Assembly: GCA_946481275.1 (NCBI GenBank)
Contig: CAMLMV010000010.1
Location: 1-64,000, forward strand
Origin: an uncultured Massilia sp.
Lineage (GTDB): Bacteria > Pseudomonadota > Gammaproteobacteria > Burkholderiales > Burkholderiaceae
DNA: 64,000 nucleotides
Direction: 5' to 3'
This document shows positions 28,733 through 38,091 of the stretch, in pieces (the stretch's first letter is position 1; the number at the start of each line of letters is the position of its first letter). A model generated the notes under the pieces. It was not told where the DNA came from, did not search any database, and saw only the letters and a program-made list of their open reading frames with translations. The translations under genes and the position numbers were made by a program.

Positions 28733-29845
28733 ATGACGCCGGTGCGGACTGGCGCGCTCGACGCGCGCTTCTCCCTCTACCTCGACCTCGCGCGCGCCTG
28801 CGCGGCGCTGGCCGTGGTGGTGGCGCACTTCGGCTATTTCAAGATCTTCGACGACGCCCAGATCGCCCGCATCCCCGACTTCGGGCGCGAGGCCGTGATC
28901 GCGTTCTTCGTGCTGTCCGGCTTCGTGATCGCCTACAGCGCCGAACACAAGAACCTCACGGCGAAAAGCTACGTGGTGGCCCGCGCGGCGCGCCTGTATT
29001 CCGTCGTGCTGCCCGTGCTGGCCCTGTCGTTCATCCTCGCGACCGGCGTGCGCGACGTCCTGCACGCGACGGCCGCCCACTCGTACGAACTGCGCCGCCC
29101 CTGGCTGTACGTGCCGTTCCACCTGGCCTTCCTGGGGGACGTGTGGAGCTTCGTCGAGCGGCCGCCGTGGCTGATCCCGTACTGGTCGCTCGATTACGAA
29201 GCCTGGTATTACGTGCTGTTCGGCGTCTTCCATTTCACGAACGGCCGCCGCCGCTGGCTCGCCGCGGGCGCCGTGCTGGCCTTCGTCGGTCCGCGCCTGT
29301 GGCTGTTGTTGCCGGTCTGGCTGTCCGGCGTCGCGCTGTACCGCCTGCAAGGCCGCCTCGCGTTCGGCCCCGCCCTCGCCCGCGCCGGCTGGGTGCTCTC
29401 CATCGTCCTGATCGGCCTGTGGGGCTGGTTCGATCCGGAGCCGTACCTGCGCGGCGTCGCCAACGGCCTGTGGCCCTTCCCCGGCATCCGCTTGGGCAGC
29501 GCCGACCGTGTGCTGGCCGACTACGCCGTCGCGCTGCCGGTGCTGCTGAACTTCGCGTGCGCACGCCAGGCACGGTTCGACGCCCTGCTGCGGCTGGCGC
29601 GCCCGATCCGCTTCCTGGCCGGGCATACGTTCACGCTGTACCTGTCGCACGGGATCGTGATCGGGCTGTGGCAAACGCTGCTGCCGATCGAGCGCGGTGC
29701 CGCGCACGAGATCGTGGCGATCGGCACCGCGATCGCCGTCGTGGCGCTGGCGCTGAATCCGTTCACGGAGGCGCTCCAGCGGACATTGCGGCGTGCGATC
29801 GATGCCGGACTGGCGTTCGGGGCGCGGGGGCTCGGCATGCCTTGA
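28733..29845 (+). CDS. Acyltransferase 3 (OafA-type) membrane protein
   Basis: An integral inner-membrane O-acyltransferase with about ten hydrophobic segments. Early motif LDLARACAALAVVVAHFGYF contains the conserved R and H of the family; FFVLSGFVIAYS follows and TLYLSHGIVIGLW is near the C-terminus. 370 aa. Such proteins transfer acetyl or similar groups to surface sugars; the target here is unknown, and no polysaccharide genes adjoin it. It follows the hydrolase by 16 bp. Confidence 0.88.
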   Translation: MTPVRTGALDARFSLYLDLARACAALAVVVAHFGYFKIFDDAQIARIPDFGREAVIAFFVLSGFVIAYSAEHKNLTAKSYVVARAARLYSVVLPVLALSFILATGVRDVLHATAAHSYELRRPWLYVPFHLAFLGDVWSFVERPPWLIPYWSLDYEAWYYVLFGVFHFTNGRRRWLAAGAVLAFVGPRLWLLLPVWLSGVALYRLQGRLAFGPALARAGWVLSIVLIGLWGWFDPEPYLRGVANGLWPFPGIRLGSADRVLADYAVALPVLLNFACARQARFDALLRLARPIRFLAGHTFTLYLSHGIVIGLWQTLLPIERGAAHEIVAIGTAIAVVALALNPFTEALQRTLRRAIDAGLAFGARGLGMP

Positions 29846-29926
29846 AATGTGGAAGTGTGTGTATTTTTACGGCAACGGCTGCGTTATGCTGTACCGCTCC
29901 AATCTCACATTTGTCCATACACCGAC

Positions 29927-31120
29927 GTGAACATCTTTTCCATCGCCCTGGCCTGCACGCTGGCGTGCGGAATCGCCGGCGCACAGGCCGCCGAACCGGC
30001 AGGACCCGCCGAGGAATTGCGCGCACAGATGCTGCGCAGCCTGCACGGGGGCGTGGCGCCGGCCTTCGTGCTCGACAAGGACCTGCCGCTCGACCCTGCG
30101 CTGCGCGCCGAGGCGGACAGGCTGAGCGCCGCGCACCTGGAACGCGTCGACAAGCTGCTGCCCGCCTGGCTGGACGAGGAGCGCGCCCGCCAGACCCGCG
30201 CAGGCAAGGCCCCCGCGTCGAACGCGGTGTATTACGCCGTCCTCGCGCGGCTGCTCAATGAATTGTCGCTGTGGCAGCTCGAACCGGGTGACGCGCACTA
30301 CGAGAGCACGACGCTGGCCGTGCTGCGCAGCGCGGCCGGGGTCTGCGACCTCAGCGGCGACTACCGCCTCACCGATTTCGCCAGCCGCATCCTCCGCATC
30401 CAGGCCTTGCCGGCAGCGGAACGCAAGGCCATGCTGGCCAGCGAACGCGAACTGCTGGCCCATTGGGGCCGGCCACGCGCCGAACTCCCGCCGCCTTGGC
30501 CCGATCCATTGCCGCAACGGGCCGCGTTCGCGCTGCTCCAGCGCGGGCCGGCGGATGCCGACCATCCCCGGCTGGCGCTGCCGCCCCGGCTGGCCGCGGC
30601 GGCACTCGGCTTTGGCCGCGACTACGCGACCATGCACCCGGTGGAGCGTTGCGCCCTGCAGCAATGGTGGTTGCGGGAAAGCCTGCGCGCCGGCGCGACG
30701 CATGCCGCCGTGCTGAACGCCTTCCGTTACGGCACCATGCTTACCGCCGTCGACCGCTTCGGCGATGCGTTCGACAAGCCGGGCGCCGCGGAGAAAAAGG
30801 ATCCCGCAGGCCCGCCGCCCTATCCCGGCATCGCGTCGCACTTCGGTGCAACCGGTGTCTCGACCGTGAGCGTGCGCGTGGATGCGGCCGGCAAACCGGT
30901 GCAGGCGGTCGTGACGGGCCGCAAGGTCGACGTGCCGGGCATCCGTGGCGTGCGGCCGGTGGCATTCGAAAACGTTTTTGACGCCACGATCGAGACCTAT
31001 GCGCGGCAGGATGGCCGCCATTACGACAAGGCGTCGGCAAATGCGCCCTACACGTTCCAGATGGTGTGGCGCCTGGACGACGACAAGAACGCCAGGACGG
31101 CGAAAGGAGCCAGACAATGA
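29927..31120 (+). CDS. Exported protein of unknown function with TonB-C-like end
   Basis: A 397-aa protein with a probable Sec signal (MNIFSIALACTLACGIAGAQAA). The middle is Ala/Leu-rich and helical with no family I recognise. The C-terminal part, STVSVRVDAAGKPVQAVVTG, resembles the beta strands of TonB-type C-terminal domains, but the fit is weak. I chose the GTG at 29927 because it places the signal peptide at the N-terminus; the longer frame from 29849 does not. Its stop overlaps the next start by 4 bp, so the pair is translationally coupled. Confidence 0.6.
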   Translation: MNIFSIALACTLACGIAGAQAAEPAGPAEELRAQMLRSLHGGVAPAFVLDKDLPLDPALRAEADRLSAAHLERVDKLLPAWLDEERARQTRAGKAPASNAVYYAVLARLLNELSLWQLEPGDAHYESTTLAVLRSAAGVCDLSGDYRLTDFASRILRIQALPAAERKAMLASERELLAHWGRPRAELPPPWPDPLPQRAAFALLQRGPADADHPRLALPPRLAAAALGFGRDYATMHPVERCALQQWWLRESLRAGATHAAVLNAFRYGTMLTAVDRFGDAFDKPGAAEKKDPAGPPPYPGIASHFGATGVSTVSVRVDAAGKPVQAVVTGRKVDVPGIRGVRPVAFENVFDATIETYARQDGRHYDKASANAPYTFQMVWRLDDDKNARTAKGARQ

Positions 31121-32157
31121 CGCCGACCTTGCGCCGCCTCGTGGCCTCGACCGTGGGCGCCATCGCCTGCGCCGCCCTGCCGGGCCACGCACTCGCGGCC
31201 AAGCAGCCGCTCACGACCGAGACCGAACAGGCTTTCTGGAAAGGCGATTTCGCCGCGCTGGATAAACAGAACGAGTTCCTGAAGCGCGGGAAGCATTTCG
31301 CGCCCGACGCCGGTTCCGAACTCGAATACTTCCGCCTGGGCCTGAGCAGCGTGCTCCGGACGAAGGTCGACCACAGCGAACCGTATCTGCGCGAACTGGA
31401 GGCGCTGACGCTGCAATGGGCGACCGAGCACCCGAAGTCGTCGCTGGCCCATATCCTGTACGCCGACGTCCTGGTGCAGCACGCGTGGTCGTATCGCGGC
31501 AGCGGCTTCGCCAAGGAAGTGCCGCCGGAAGCCTGGGCGGACTTCCGCAAATACCTGGGACGCGCCGCCGCGTACCTGAAGGCGCACGCGGACGTCGCCC
31601 TGACCGATTCCTCCGCCCATGCGCTGCTGCTGCGGATCGGCACCGGCCTGGAATGGGATCGCGGCACGCTCAGGACGATCCAGCAGGAAGGCCTGAAGCG
31701 CAACCCGGACGACGTCACGCTGTACTTCGGCATGCTGGTCCCGCTGCTGCCGAAATGGGGCGGCGATCCCGAGACCCTGGACCGCTATATCCGCGACGCC
31801 GCGAAGCAGACGCAGGCGGACTACGGCATGGGCATGTATGCGCGGCTCTACGCGGCGGCGGCCGACGAGGACTTCGGCCATAAGCTGTTCGAGAACAGCC
31901 TGGCCGACTGGGCGACGATGAAGAAGGGCTACGAGGACATGCAGGCCCGCTTCCCGAACAGTCCGGGACGCCGCAGCCACTTCGCCCACATGGCCTGCCT
32001 GGCCAGGGACCGGCCCACGCTGGTGGCGCTGCTGGCGGAGCTCGGCCCGAAGATCGACGTGTCGCAATGGGGACCGAATCCCCAGCGCAGCCTGGAGTCG
32101 TGCCAGCGCTGGGCGCAGGAATCCGCGAGCGGGCGCAAGGACGAGAAGAAGCCCTAA
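31117..32157 (+). CDS. Exported TPR-like protein of unknown function (DUF4034-like)
   Basis: A 346-aa protein with a signal peptide (MTPTLRRLVASTVGAIACAALPGHALA). The mature part has ETEQAFWKGDFAALDKQNEFL and helical repeats with LAHILYADVLVQHAWSYRGS and LYFGMLVPLLPKWGG, reminiscent of the DUF4034 family of TPR-like proteins. No catalytic motif is visible. It starts in the ATGA overlap with the preceding gene and is probably a partner of it in the periplasm. Function unknown. Confidence 0.65.
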   Translation: MTPTLRRLVASTVGAIACAALPGHALAAKQPLTTETEQAFWKGDFAALDKQNEFLKRGKHFAPDAGSELEYFRLGLSSVLRTKVDHSEPYLRELEALTLQWATEHPKSSLAHILYADVLVQHAWSYRGSGFAKEVPPEAWADFRKYLGRAAAYLKAHADVALTDSSAHALLLRIGTGLEWDRGTLRTIQQEGLKRNPDDVTLYFGMLVPLLPKWGGDPETLDRYIRDAAKQTQADYGMGMYARLYAAAADEDFGHKLFENSLADWATMKKGYEDMQARFPNSPGRRSHFAHMACLARDRPTLVALLAELGPKIDVSQWGPNPQRSLESCQRWAQESASGRKDEKKP

Positions 32158-32182
32158 CAAAAAGGCCGGGCGAACCCGGCCT
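32158..32182 (-). terminator. Intrinsic terminator after htpG
   Basis: On the minus strand AGGCCGGG, loop TTCG, CCCGGCCT is followed by TTTTG. It lies about 30 bp beyond the htpG stop and also abuts the stop of the convergent gene. Confidence 0.85.
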
Positions 32183-32212
32183 CGCTGTAACGGCGCGGCC
32201 GGCGCCGGCGCT

Positions 32213-34135
32213 TTATTTCGCGCTGGTGGCCAGCAGCATCTCGTTCAGACGCTTCACGAACGCCGCCGGATCCGTCAGGCTGCCGCCTTCGGCCAGCATG
32301 GCCTGGTCGAACAGGATATGCGCCCAGTCGCCGAAGCGCGGGCTCGCGGCGTCCTCGTACTTCAGGCGCGTGACGAGCGGGTGGTTCGGGTTGATCTCGA
32401 GGATCGGCTTGCTCTCCGGCGCGTTCTGGCCGGCCGCCTTCAGCATGCGCACGAGATTCGCGGACAGTTCGTGTTCGTCCGCCACGAGGCAGGCCGGCGA
32501 ATCCGTCAGGCGGAACGTGACGCGCACGTCCTTGGCCTTGTCGGCCAGGGCGCCCTTCATCTTCTCGACGAGGTCCTTGTACTGCGTCTCGGTCTCTTCG
32601 TGTTCCTTCTTCTCGGCTTCGTCCTCGAGCTTGCCCAGGTCGAGGCCGCCCTTCGCGACGGACACCAGTTCCTTGCCGTCGAAGTCGTTCAGGAACGACA
32701 GCATCCACTCGTCCACGCGGTCGGACAGCAGCAGCACTTCGACGCCCTTCTTGCGGAAGATCTCCAGGTGCGGGCTGTTCTTCGCGGCGTTGTAGTTATC
32801 GGCCGTGACGTAATAAATCTTGTCCTGGCCTTCCTTCATGCGGGCGATGTAGTCGGCGAAGGAAACGGTCTGCTCGTCCGAATCCGTGTGCGTCGATGCA
32901 AAGCGCAGCAGCTTGGCGATGCGGTCCTTGTTGGTGGCGTCCTCGCCGATGCCTTCCTTCAGCACCTGGCCGAATTCCTTCCAGAAGGTCGCGTACTTGT
33001 CCTTGCCTTCCTGCTCCTCGCTGTTGGCCATTTCCTCGAGCATGCCCAGCACGCGCTTGGTCGAGCCTTCGCGGATCACGCGCACGTCGCGCGATTCCTG
33101 CAGGATCTCGCGCGAGACGTTCAGCGGCAGGTCGTTCGAATCGATCACGCCCTTCACGAAGCGCAGGTAGACCGGCATCAGCTGCTCGGCGTCGTCCATG
33201 ATGAAGACGCGCTTCACATACAGCTTGATGCCGCCGCGCTTGTTGCGGTCCCACAGGTCGAACGGGGCGTGGCCCGGCACGTAAAGCAGCTGCGTGTATT
33301 CGCTGCGGCCTTCGACGCGGTTGTGCGTGTACGCGAGCGGCGGCTGGAAGTCGTGCGAGACGTGTTTATAAAACTCTTCGTACTGCTCTTTCGTGATGTC
33401 CGACTTCGAACGGGCCCACAGCGCGGACGCCTGGTTGACGGTCTCGAATTCATCGAGGGCGGCGGTTTCCTTCTTTTCCTCGTCCCACTCTTCCTTCTGC
33501 ATCACGATCGGGAGCGAGATGTGGTCGGAGTACTTGCGGATGATGGACTTCAGCTTCCACGACGACAGCAGCTCTTCCTCGCCTTCGCGCAGGTGCAGGA
33601 TGATGTCGGTGCCTCGGCTGGTCTTCTCGACCTGCTCGACGGTGTAGTCGCCCTCGCCCGTCGACTCCCAGCGGACACCGTCGGCCGCGTCGGCGCCCGC
33701 GCGGCGGGTCTCGACCGTGACGCGGTCGGCCACGATGAAGGCCGAGTAGAAGCCCACGCCGAACTGGCCGATCAGCGCGGCGTCGGCCTGCTGGTCGCCC
33801 GACAGCTTGCTGAAGAATTCCTTCGTGCCCGACTTGGCGATCGTGCCCAGGTGCGAGATCACCTCGTCGCGGCTCATGCCGATGCCGTTGTCGGAAATGG
33901 TGACGGTCTTCGCATCCTTGTCGAACAGGACCCTGATCTTCAGTTCATGGTCGTTGCCGTACAGGCTGTCGTTGTTGATGGCCTCGAAGCGCAGCTTGTC
34001 GGCCGCGTCGGACGCATTGGAAATCAGTTCCCGGAGGAAAATCTCCTTGTTCGAATACAAGGAGTGAATCATCAGTTGCAGCAGTTGCTTGACTTCTGCT
34101 TGGAACCCAAGGGTTTCTTTTTCGGCGACAGCCAT
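32213..34135 (-). CDS. htpG: Molecular chaperone HtpG (Hsp90)
   Basis: Cytosolic ATP-dependent chaperone. The N-terminal GHKL ATPase domain has [21 protein letters not shown] and [11 protein letters not shown]; the middle domain has [17 protein letters not shown] and [17 protein letters not shown]; the C-terminal dimerisation domain ends [12 protein letters not shown] chose [11 protein letters not shown] at 34135 (640 aa), with GAGGA upstream; the longer frame runs through the heat-shock promoter. It is monocistronic between a sigma-32-type promoter and a terminator. Confidence 0.97.
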   Translation of the reverse strand: MAVAEKETLGFQAEVKQLLQLMIHSLYSNKEIFLRELISNASDAADKLRFEAINNDSLYGNDHELKIRVLFDKDAKTVTISDNGIGMSRDEVISHLGTIAKSGTKEFFSKLSGDQQADAALIGQFGVGFYSAFIVADRVTVETRRAGADAADGVRWESTGEGDYTVEQVEKTSRGTDIILHLREGEEELLSSWKLKSIIRKYSDHISLPIVMQKEEWDEEKKETAALDEFETVNQASALWARSKSDITKEQYEEFYKHVSHDFQPPLAYTHNRVEGRSEYTQLLYVPGHAPFDLWDRNKRGGIKLYVKRVFIMDDAEQLMPVYLRFVKGVIDSNDLPLNVSREILQESRDVRVIREGSTKRVLGMLEEMANSEEQEGKDKYATFWKEFGQVLKEGIGEDATNKDRIAKLLRFASTHTDSDEQTVSFADYIARMKEGQDKIYYVTADNYNAAKNSPHLEIFRKKGVEVLLLSDRVDEWMLSFLNDFDGKELVSVAKGGLDLGKLEDEAEKKEHEETETQYKDLVEKMKGALADKAKDVRVTFRLTDSPACLVADEHELSANLVRMLKAAGQNAPESKPILEINPNHPLVTRLKYEDAASPRFGDWAHILFDQAMLAEGGSLTDPAAFVKRLNEMLLATSAK

Positions 34136-34176
34136 CTTATATCCTCGTTGATAACAGGGTTGGACAGACCGATCCG

Positions 34177-34204
34177 ATATTGGGATACCAACAAGGATTT
34201 CAAG
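34177..34204 (-). promoter_or_regulatory. Sigma-32 heat-shock promoter of htpG
   Basis: Minus strand: -35 CTTGAAA, 13-nt spacer, -10 CCCAATAT, against consensus CTTGAAA-N(11-16)-CCCCATNT. Predicted start about 35 nt before the htpG ATG. Confidence 0.85.
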
Positions 34205-34309
34205 AGCTATTTTTTCCGAACCGCATTTCTTATACATACACTAAGATTCTCGACTTTTTGACCGAGTCGGCATAACGTTGCGGTCGGCCGGAATTTTTTT
34301 GTGCGGGCG

Positions 34310-34336
34310 TGTCGAAACCGTGGAAGCCCGATCGTC
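34310..34336 (+). promoter_or_regulatory. Candidate ECF42 promoter of the YCII operon
   Basis: TGTCGA at 34310-34315, a 17-nt spacer, and CGTC at 34333-34336 match the -35/-10 elements I recall being reported for ECF42-group sigma factors. It lies 45 bp before the first gene of the operon that itself encodes an ECF42 factor, implying autoregulation. Confidence 0.62.
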
Positions 34337-34380
34337 GTACGGATGGCGGCACCCACAACCACTCACGAAGGAGAACCATC

Positions 34381-34869
34381 ATGACCCAGCAAGTGCGTCC
34401 CATCCCCGAAGGCTTCCACACGATCACCCCGCACCTCGTCTGCAGCGGCGCGGCCGACGCGCTGACCTTCTACACGCAGGCCTTCGGCGCCGTCGAAATG
34501 AGCCGGATGCCCGGCCCGGACGGCAAGATCATGCACGCCCAGATGCGCATCGGCGATTCGATCTTCATGCTGGCCGACGATTTTCCCGACTACGGCTGCG
34601 TCGGCCCGCTGGCCCTGAAGAACACGCCCGTCTACATCCACCTGTACGTGGAAGACGTCGACGCCGCCTACGCCCGCGCCATCGAAGCGGGCGGCAAGCC
34701 GATCATGCAGGTGGCCGACATGTTCTGGGGCGACCGCTACGGCCAGCTCGAAGACCCGTTCGGCCACCGCTGGTCGATCGCCACCCACAAGCGCGACATG
34801 ACGCCCGAGCAGATCCGGGAAGAAATGCAGCAATCGATGGGCCAGGGCTGCGCGGGAGAACAACAATGA
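34381..34869 (+). CDS. VOC-family (glyoxalase/PhnB-like) protein
   Basis: A 162-aa protein with the paired beta-alpha-beta modules of the vicinal oxygen chelate fold, of the PhnB-like type: ITPHLVCSGAADALTFYTQAFGA and DPFGHRWSIATHK. The reaction is unknown. ATG at 34381 with GAAGGAGA upstream. It overlaps the next YCII gene by 4 bp (ATGA) and is the first gene of the ECF42 operon. Such proteins recur beside ECF42 sigma factors. Confidence 0.85.
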   Translation: MTQQVRPIPEGFHTITPHLVCSGAADALTFYTQAFGAVEMSRMPGPDGKIMHAQMRIGDSIFMLADDFPDYGCVGPLALKNTPVYIHLYVEDVDAAYARAIEAGGKPIMQVADMFWGDRYGQLEDPFGHRWSIATHKRDMTPEQIREEMQQSMGQGCAGEQQ

Positions 34870-35291
34870 AATTCATGGTCATCGTGAAGGCCAGCGCGGC
34901 CTCGGAAGCCGGCATCATGCCGAGCGAAAAACTGTTCACGGACATGGGCAACTTCAACGAGGAACTCGTCAAGGCCGGCGTCATGCTGGCCGGCGAAGGC
35001 CTGATGCCCAGTGCCAGGGGCGCCCGCATCCGTTTCAATGGCAACCAGCGCACTGTCATCGACGGCCCGTTCGCGGAAACGAAGGAACTTGTGGCCGGTT
35101 TCTGGCTGATCGAGGTGGGCTCGAAGGAAGAAGCCATCGAGTGGTTCAAGCGCTGCCCGAACCCGCACGAGGACGGCGAGAGCGAGATCGAGATCCGCCA
35201 GATCTTCGGCCCGGATGACTTCGGCACGGACCTCCCGGCCGACGTGCGCGCGCAGGAAGACCGCATGCGCGAACAACTGGCTGCACGCTAA
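34866..35291 (+). CDS. YCII-related DGPF protein
   Basis: A 141-aa protein of the YCII/DGPF family: MKFMVIVKAS at the start, RGARIRFNG, and the defining DGPFAETKELVAGFW at 66-80. Its biochemical role is not established. DGPF proteins are the hallmark neighbours of ECF42 sigma factors. Its start lies within the stop of the VOC gene, so the two are translationally coupled. Confidence 0.9.
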   Translation: MKFMVIVKASAASEAGIMPSEKLFTDMGNFNEELVKAGVMLAGEGLMPSARGARIRFNGNQRTVIDGPFAETKELVAGFWLIEVGSKEEAIEWFKRCPNPHEDGESEIEIRQIFGPDDFGTDLPADVRAQEDRMREQLAAR

Positions 35292-35300
35292 GGAGACCCC

Positions 35301-36179
35301 ATGCAGTTCATGCTCATCCGTACCGACAACGGCACGCGCGCCGCGGCCGCCGACCCGCAGGCCGTGCTGGACGACCTGCTGCGCCGGCTGCCCGGCGGCC
35401 AGACGAGCGCCGAGGCGCCGCGCGCCCCCGCGCTCGCGCTGGCCTTCGCGCCGGACGCCGAAGCCCGGCGCCTGAAACTGTGGCCCGGCGGCGAGGCCGT
35501 GGCGTCCGGCCCCTTCCCGCCCGGCGAGCGCCTGCCGGCCGGCTTCGCCGTGTTCGAGGCGCCGTCGCGCGCCGCGGCGCTCGCATGGCTGCACGCGAAC
35601 GGGGTGATCTCCGCCAACGACGACGTCACGGTGGAATTGCGCGAGACGGGCTGCCCCGGCGGCTGCGTGGGCATCCCGCCCGGCGCCGCCGGCGACGACA
35701 CCTGTTACGCGATCCTGCTGCGGTCCGACGCCGGCACCGAGCGCGACGCCATCCCGCTGCAGGAAAAGCTGGACCGGCTGAACGCCTTCAATGCCATCCA
35801 CGCGGCGGCCGGCACCCTGCTGGCCGGCGACGGCCTGAAATCCACGGCGCGCGGTGCCCGCGTGCGCGTGGCCAGGGGCGCCGCCAGCATCATCGACGGC
35901 CCGTTCGCGGAAGCCAAGGAATTGATCGCCGGCTTCTGGATGATCCGCGCGGCGTCGATCGACGCCGCGCTGGACTGGGCGCGCACGCTGCCCTATCCGA
36001 CGGGGCCGGAAGTCGAGGTCGAGATCCGGCCGGTGGCCCTGATCGCGCCGCTCGGCAAGCACGCGCCCGTCGATGCCGCGACGGCCCGGCTGCGCGAGGA
36101 CGCCAGCGTGCGCGCCGAACAGCTCGACGCCGCCCTGCGCGCCGAACTGGCGCCGCAACCGGCCTGGGACCGTCCGTGA
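35301..36179 (+). CDS. Double-domain YCII/DGPF protein
   Basis: At 292 aa it carries two YCII-like domains. The N-terminal one (1-115) is degenerate, with SGPF near 69-72 in place of DGPF; the C-terminal one (133-250) keeps ARGARVRVARG and DGPFAEAKELIAGFW at 199-213. An Ala/Arg-rich helical tail follows. A fused, partly decayed pair suggests a dimer made within one chain. It starts 9 bp after the single-domain gene and ends 1 bp before the sigma factor. Confidence 0.86.
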   Translation: MQFMLIRTDNGTRAAAADPQAVLDDLLRRLPGGQTSAEAPRAPALALAFAPDAEARRLKLWPGGEAVASGPFPPGERLPAGFAVFEAPSRAAALAWLHANGVISANDDVTVELRETGCPGGCVGIPPGAAGDDTCYAILLRSDAGTERDAIPLQEKLDRLNAFNAIHAAAGTLLAGDGLKSTARGARVRVARGAASIIDGPFAEAKELIAGFWMIRAASIDAALDWARTLPYPTGPEVEVEIRPVALIAPLGKHAPVDAATARLREDASVRAEQLDAALRAELAPQPAWDRP

Positions 36180-36180
36180 C

Positions 36181-37476
36181 ATGACGCGCGGCACCGACAC
36201 GGGCAAGGTCGTCGAGGCCGTCTGGCGCATGGAGTCGGCGCGCATCGTCGGCGCGCTGACCCGCATGCTGCGCGACCTCGGCCGGGCCGAGGAACTCGCC
36301 CAGGACGCGCTACTGGAAGCGCTGGAGCGCTGGCCCGGGGACGGCGTGCCGGACCGCCCCGGCGCGTGGCTGATGCAGGTGGCCAAGCGGCGCGCCCTCG
36401 ACCATCTGCGTCACCACGCCATGCGCGCCAGCAAGGAAGGCGAGCTGAGCTGGGAAATGGACAACCTGCTCGCGGACGGCGGCAGTTTCCGCGACCCGGC
36501 CGAGCTGGCCGCGCTGACACAGGAGACAGCCGGCGAGATCGACGACGACGTGCTGCGCCTGATCTTCGTCTGCTGCCACCCCGTGCTGGCGGCCGAGGCG
36601 CGCGCGGCGCTGGCGCTGAAACTGCTGGGCGGCCTCGCCACCGGAGAGATCGCCCGCGCCTTCCTCGTGCCGGAAGCGACGGTGGCCCAGCGCATCGTGC
36701 GCGCCAAGCGCACGCTGGCGGAAGCGCGCGTGCCGTTCGAGGTGCCGCGCGATGAAGAACTCAAGCCGCGCCTCGCGTCCGTGCTGCAGGTGATCTACCT
36801 GATCTACAACGAAGGTTATTCCGCGAGCGCGGGCAATGACTGGCTGCGCCCCACGCTGTGCCGCGAAGCGCTGCGCCTGGGCCGCGTGCTGGCGGAACTG
36901 ATGCCGGAGGAAGGCGAAGTCCACGGCCTCGTCGCGCTGATGGAAATCCAGTCCTCGCGCGAGCGCGCCCGCACGGGCCCGGACGGCGCGCCGATCCTGC
37001 TGATGGACCAGGACCGCTCGCGCTGGGACCGCCTGCTGATCGGCCGCGGCCTGGCCGCGCTCGACCGCGCGGGCCGCCTCGGCGCCCTCGGCCCGTACGC
37101 GCTGCAGGCCGCCATCGCCGCGTGCCACGCGCGCGCCCTCACGCCGGACGCCACGGACTGGGTCCGCATCGCCGCGCTGTACGACGCGCTGTCGCAACTG
37201 ATGCCGTCGCCCGTCGTGGAACTGAACCGCGCCGTGGCGCTGGGCATGGCCTATGGCCCCGACGCGGGCCTGGCGCTCGCCGACGCCCTGCTGGACGTGC
37301 CGGCGCTGCGCAACTACCACCTGCTGCCGAGCGTGCGCGGCGACCTGCTGGCGAAACTGGGCCGGCATGCGGAAGCGAAGAACGAGTTCGAACGGGCCGC
37401 CAGCCTCACGCAGAACGGGCGCGAACAGGCGCTATTGCTGGACCGGGCGCGGTCGAGCGCACTACTCGAAAAATAA
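36181..37476 (+). CDS. ECF42-group RNA polymerase sigma factor with TPR-like C-terminal extension
   Basis: Extracytoplasmic-function sigma factor. Sigma region 2 lies at about 15-85 (RDLGRAEELAQDALLEAL, RPGAWLMQVAKRRALDHLR) and region 4 at about 125-185 (LGGLATGEIARAFLVPEATV). A long helical extension of about 240 residues follows, with the conserved NEGY tetrad at 210-213, diagnostic of ECF42. No anti-sigma factor is encoded nearby, as expected where the C-terminal extension does the control. The 431-aa length and the DGPF neighbours agree. Start at 36181; the upstream in-frame extension overlaps the YCII gene. Confidence 0.92.
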   Translation: MTRGTDTGKVVEAVWRMESARIVGALTRMLRDLGRAEELAQDALLEALERWPGDGVPDRPGAWLMQVAKRRALDHLRHHAMRASKEGELSWEMDNLLADGGSFRDPAELAALTQETAGEIDDDVLRLIFVCCHPVLAAEARAALALKLLGGLATGEIARAFLVPEATVAQRIVRAKRTLAEARVPFEVPRDEELKPRLASVLQVIYLIYNEGYSASAGNDWLRPTLCREALRLGRVLAELMPEEGEVHGLVALMEIQSSRERARTGPDGAPILLMDQDRSRWDRLLIGRGLAALDRAGRLGALGPYALQAAIAACHARALTPDATDWVRIAALYDALSQLMPSPVVELNRAVALGMAYGPDAGLALADALLDVPALRNYHLLPSVRGDLLAKLGRHAEAKNEFERAASLTQNGREQALLLDRARSSALLEK

Positions 37477-37479
37477 ACC

Positions 37480-38091
37480 ATGGACAAAATCGATCTCAAG
37501 AAAGACCTCAAGCATCTGTATCAACCGTCCGCGCGCGACGTCGTGCAGGTCGACGTCCCCGCGTTCCGCTACCTGATGATCGACGGCGCGGGCGATCCGA
37601 ACACGTCGCCGCACTATGCGCGGGCCGTGGAAGCGCTGTTTTCCGTGTCCTATACGGCCAAGTTCATGGTCAAGAAGGGACCGGCCGGCATCGATTATGC
37701 AGTGATGCCGCTCGAAGGCCTGTGGTGGTCGGACGATCTGTCGTCGTTCGTCGCCAACGACCGGACGAAGTGGCAATGGACGATGATGATCCACCAGCCG
37801 GCTTTCGTGGACGAGTCCCTGCTGCGCGACGCAATCGCCGAGGTGAAGCGCAAAAAGGGGCTGGACACGGCCGATGCGCTGCGGATCGAACGTTTTACGG
37901 AAGGCCCGTGCGCACAGATCCTGCACGTCGGCCCTTTCACCGAAGAGGGCCCGACGATCCAGCGCGTGCACGACTTCATCGAAGCGCGCGGCAGCCTCGC
38001 CGGCAAGCACCACGAAATCTACCTGAGCGACATCCGCCGCGCCGATCCGGCCCGGTGGAAGACGATCATCCGCCAGCCTATGGCTTTGTAG
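37480..38091 (+). CDS. GyrI-like small-molecule-binding protein
   Basis: A 203-aa protein of the GyrI-like/SOUL-type binding fold, recognisable from VDVPAFRYLMIDGAGDPN, PLEGLWWSDD and HVGPFTEEGPTIQRVHDFI. Homologues bind hydrophobic ligands, and some hydrolyse cyclopropanoid toxins. It starts 3 bp after the sigma factor, so it is the last gene of the operon and may bind the inducer or a toxic compound. Its end overlaps the convergent dehydratase-mutase gene by 14 bp. Confidence 0.82.
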   Translation: MDKIDLKKDLKHLYQPSARDVVQVDVPAFRYLMIDGAGDPNTSPHYARAVEALFSVSYTAKFMVKKGPAGIDYAVMPLEGLWWSDDLSSFVANDRTKWQWTMMIHQPAFVDESLLRDAIAEVKRKKGLDTADALRIERFTEGPCAQILHVGPFTEEGPTIQRVHDFIEARGSLAGKHHEIYLSDIRRADPARWKTIIRQPMAL

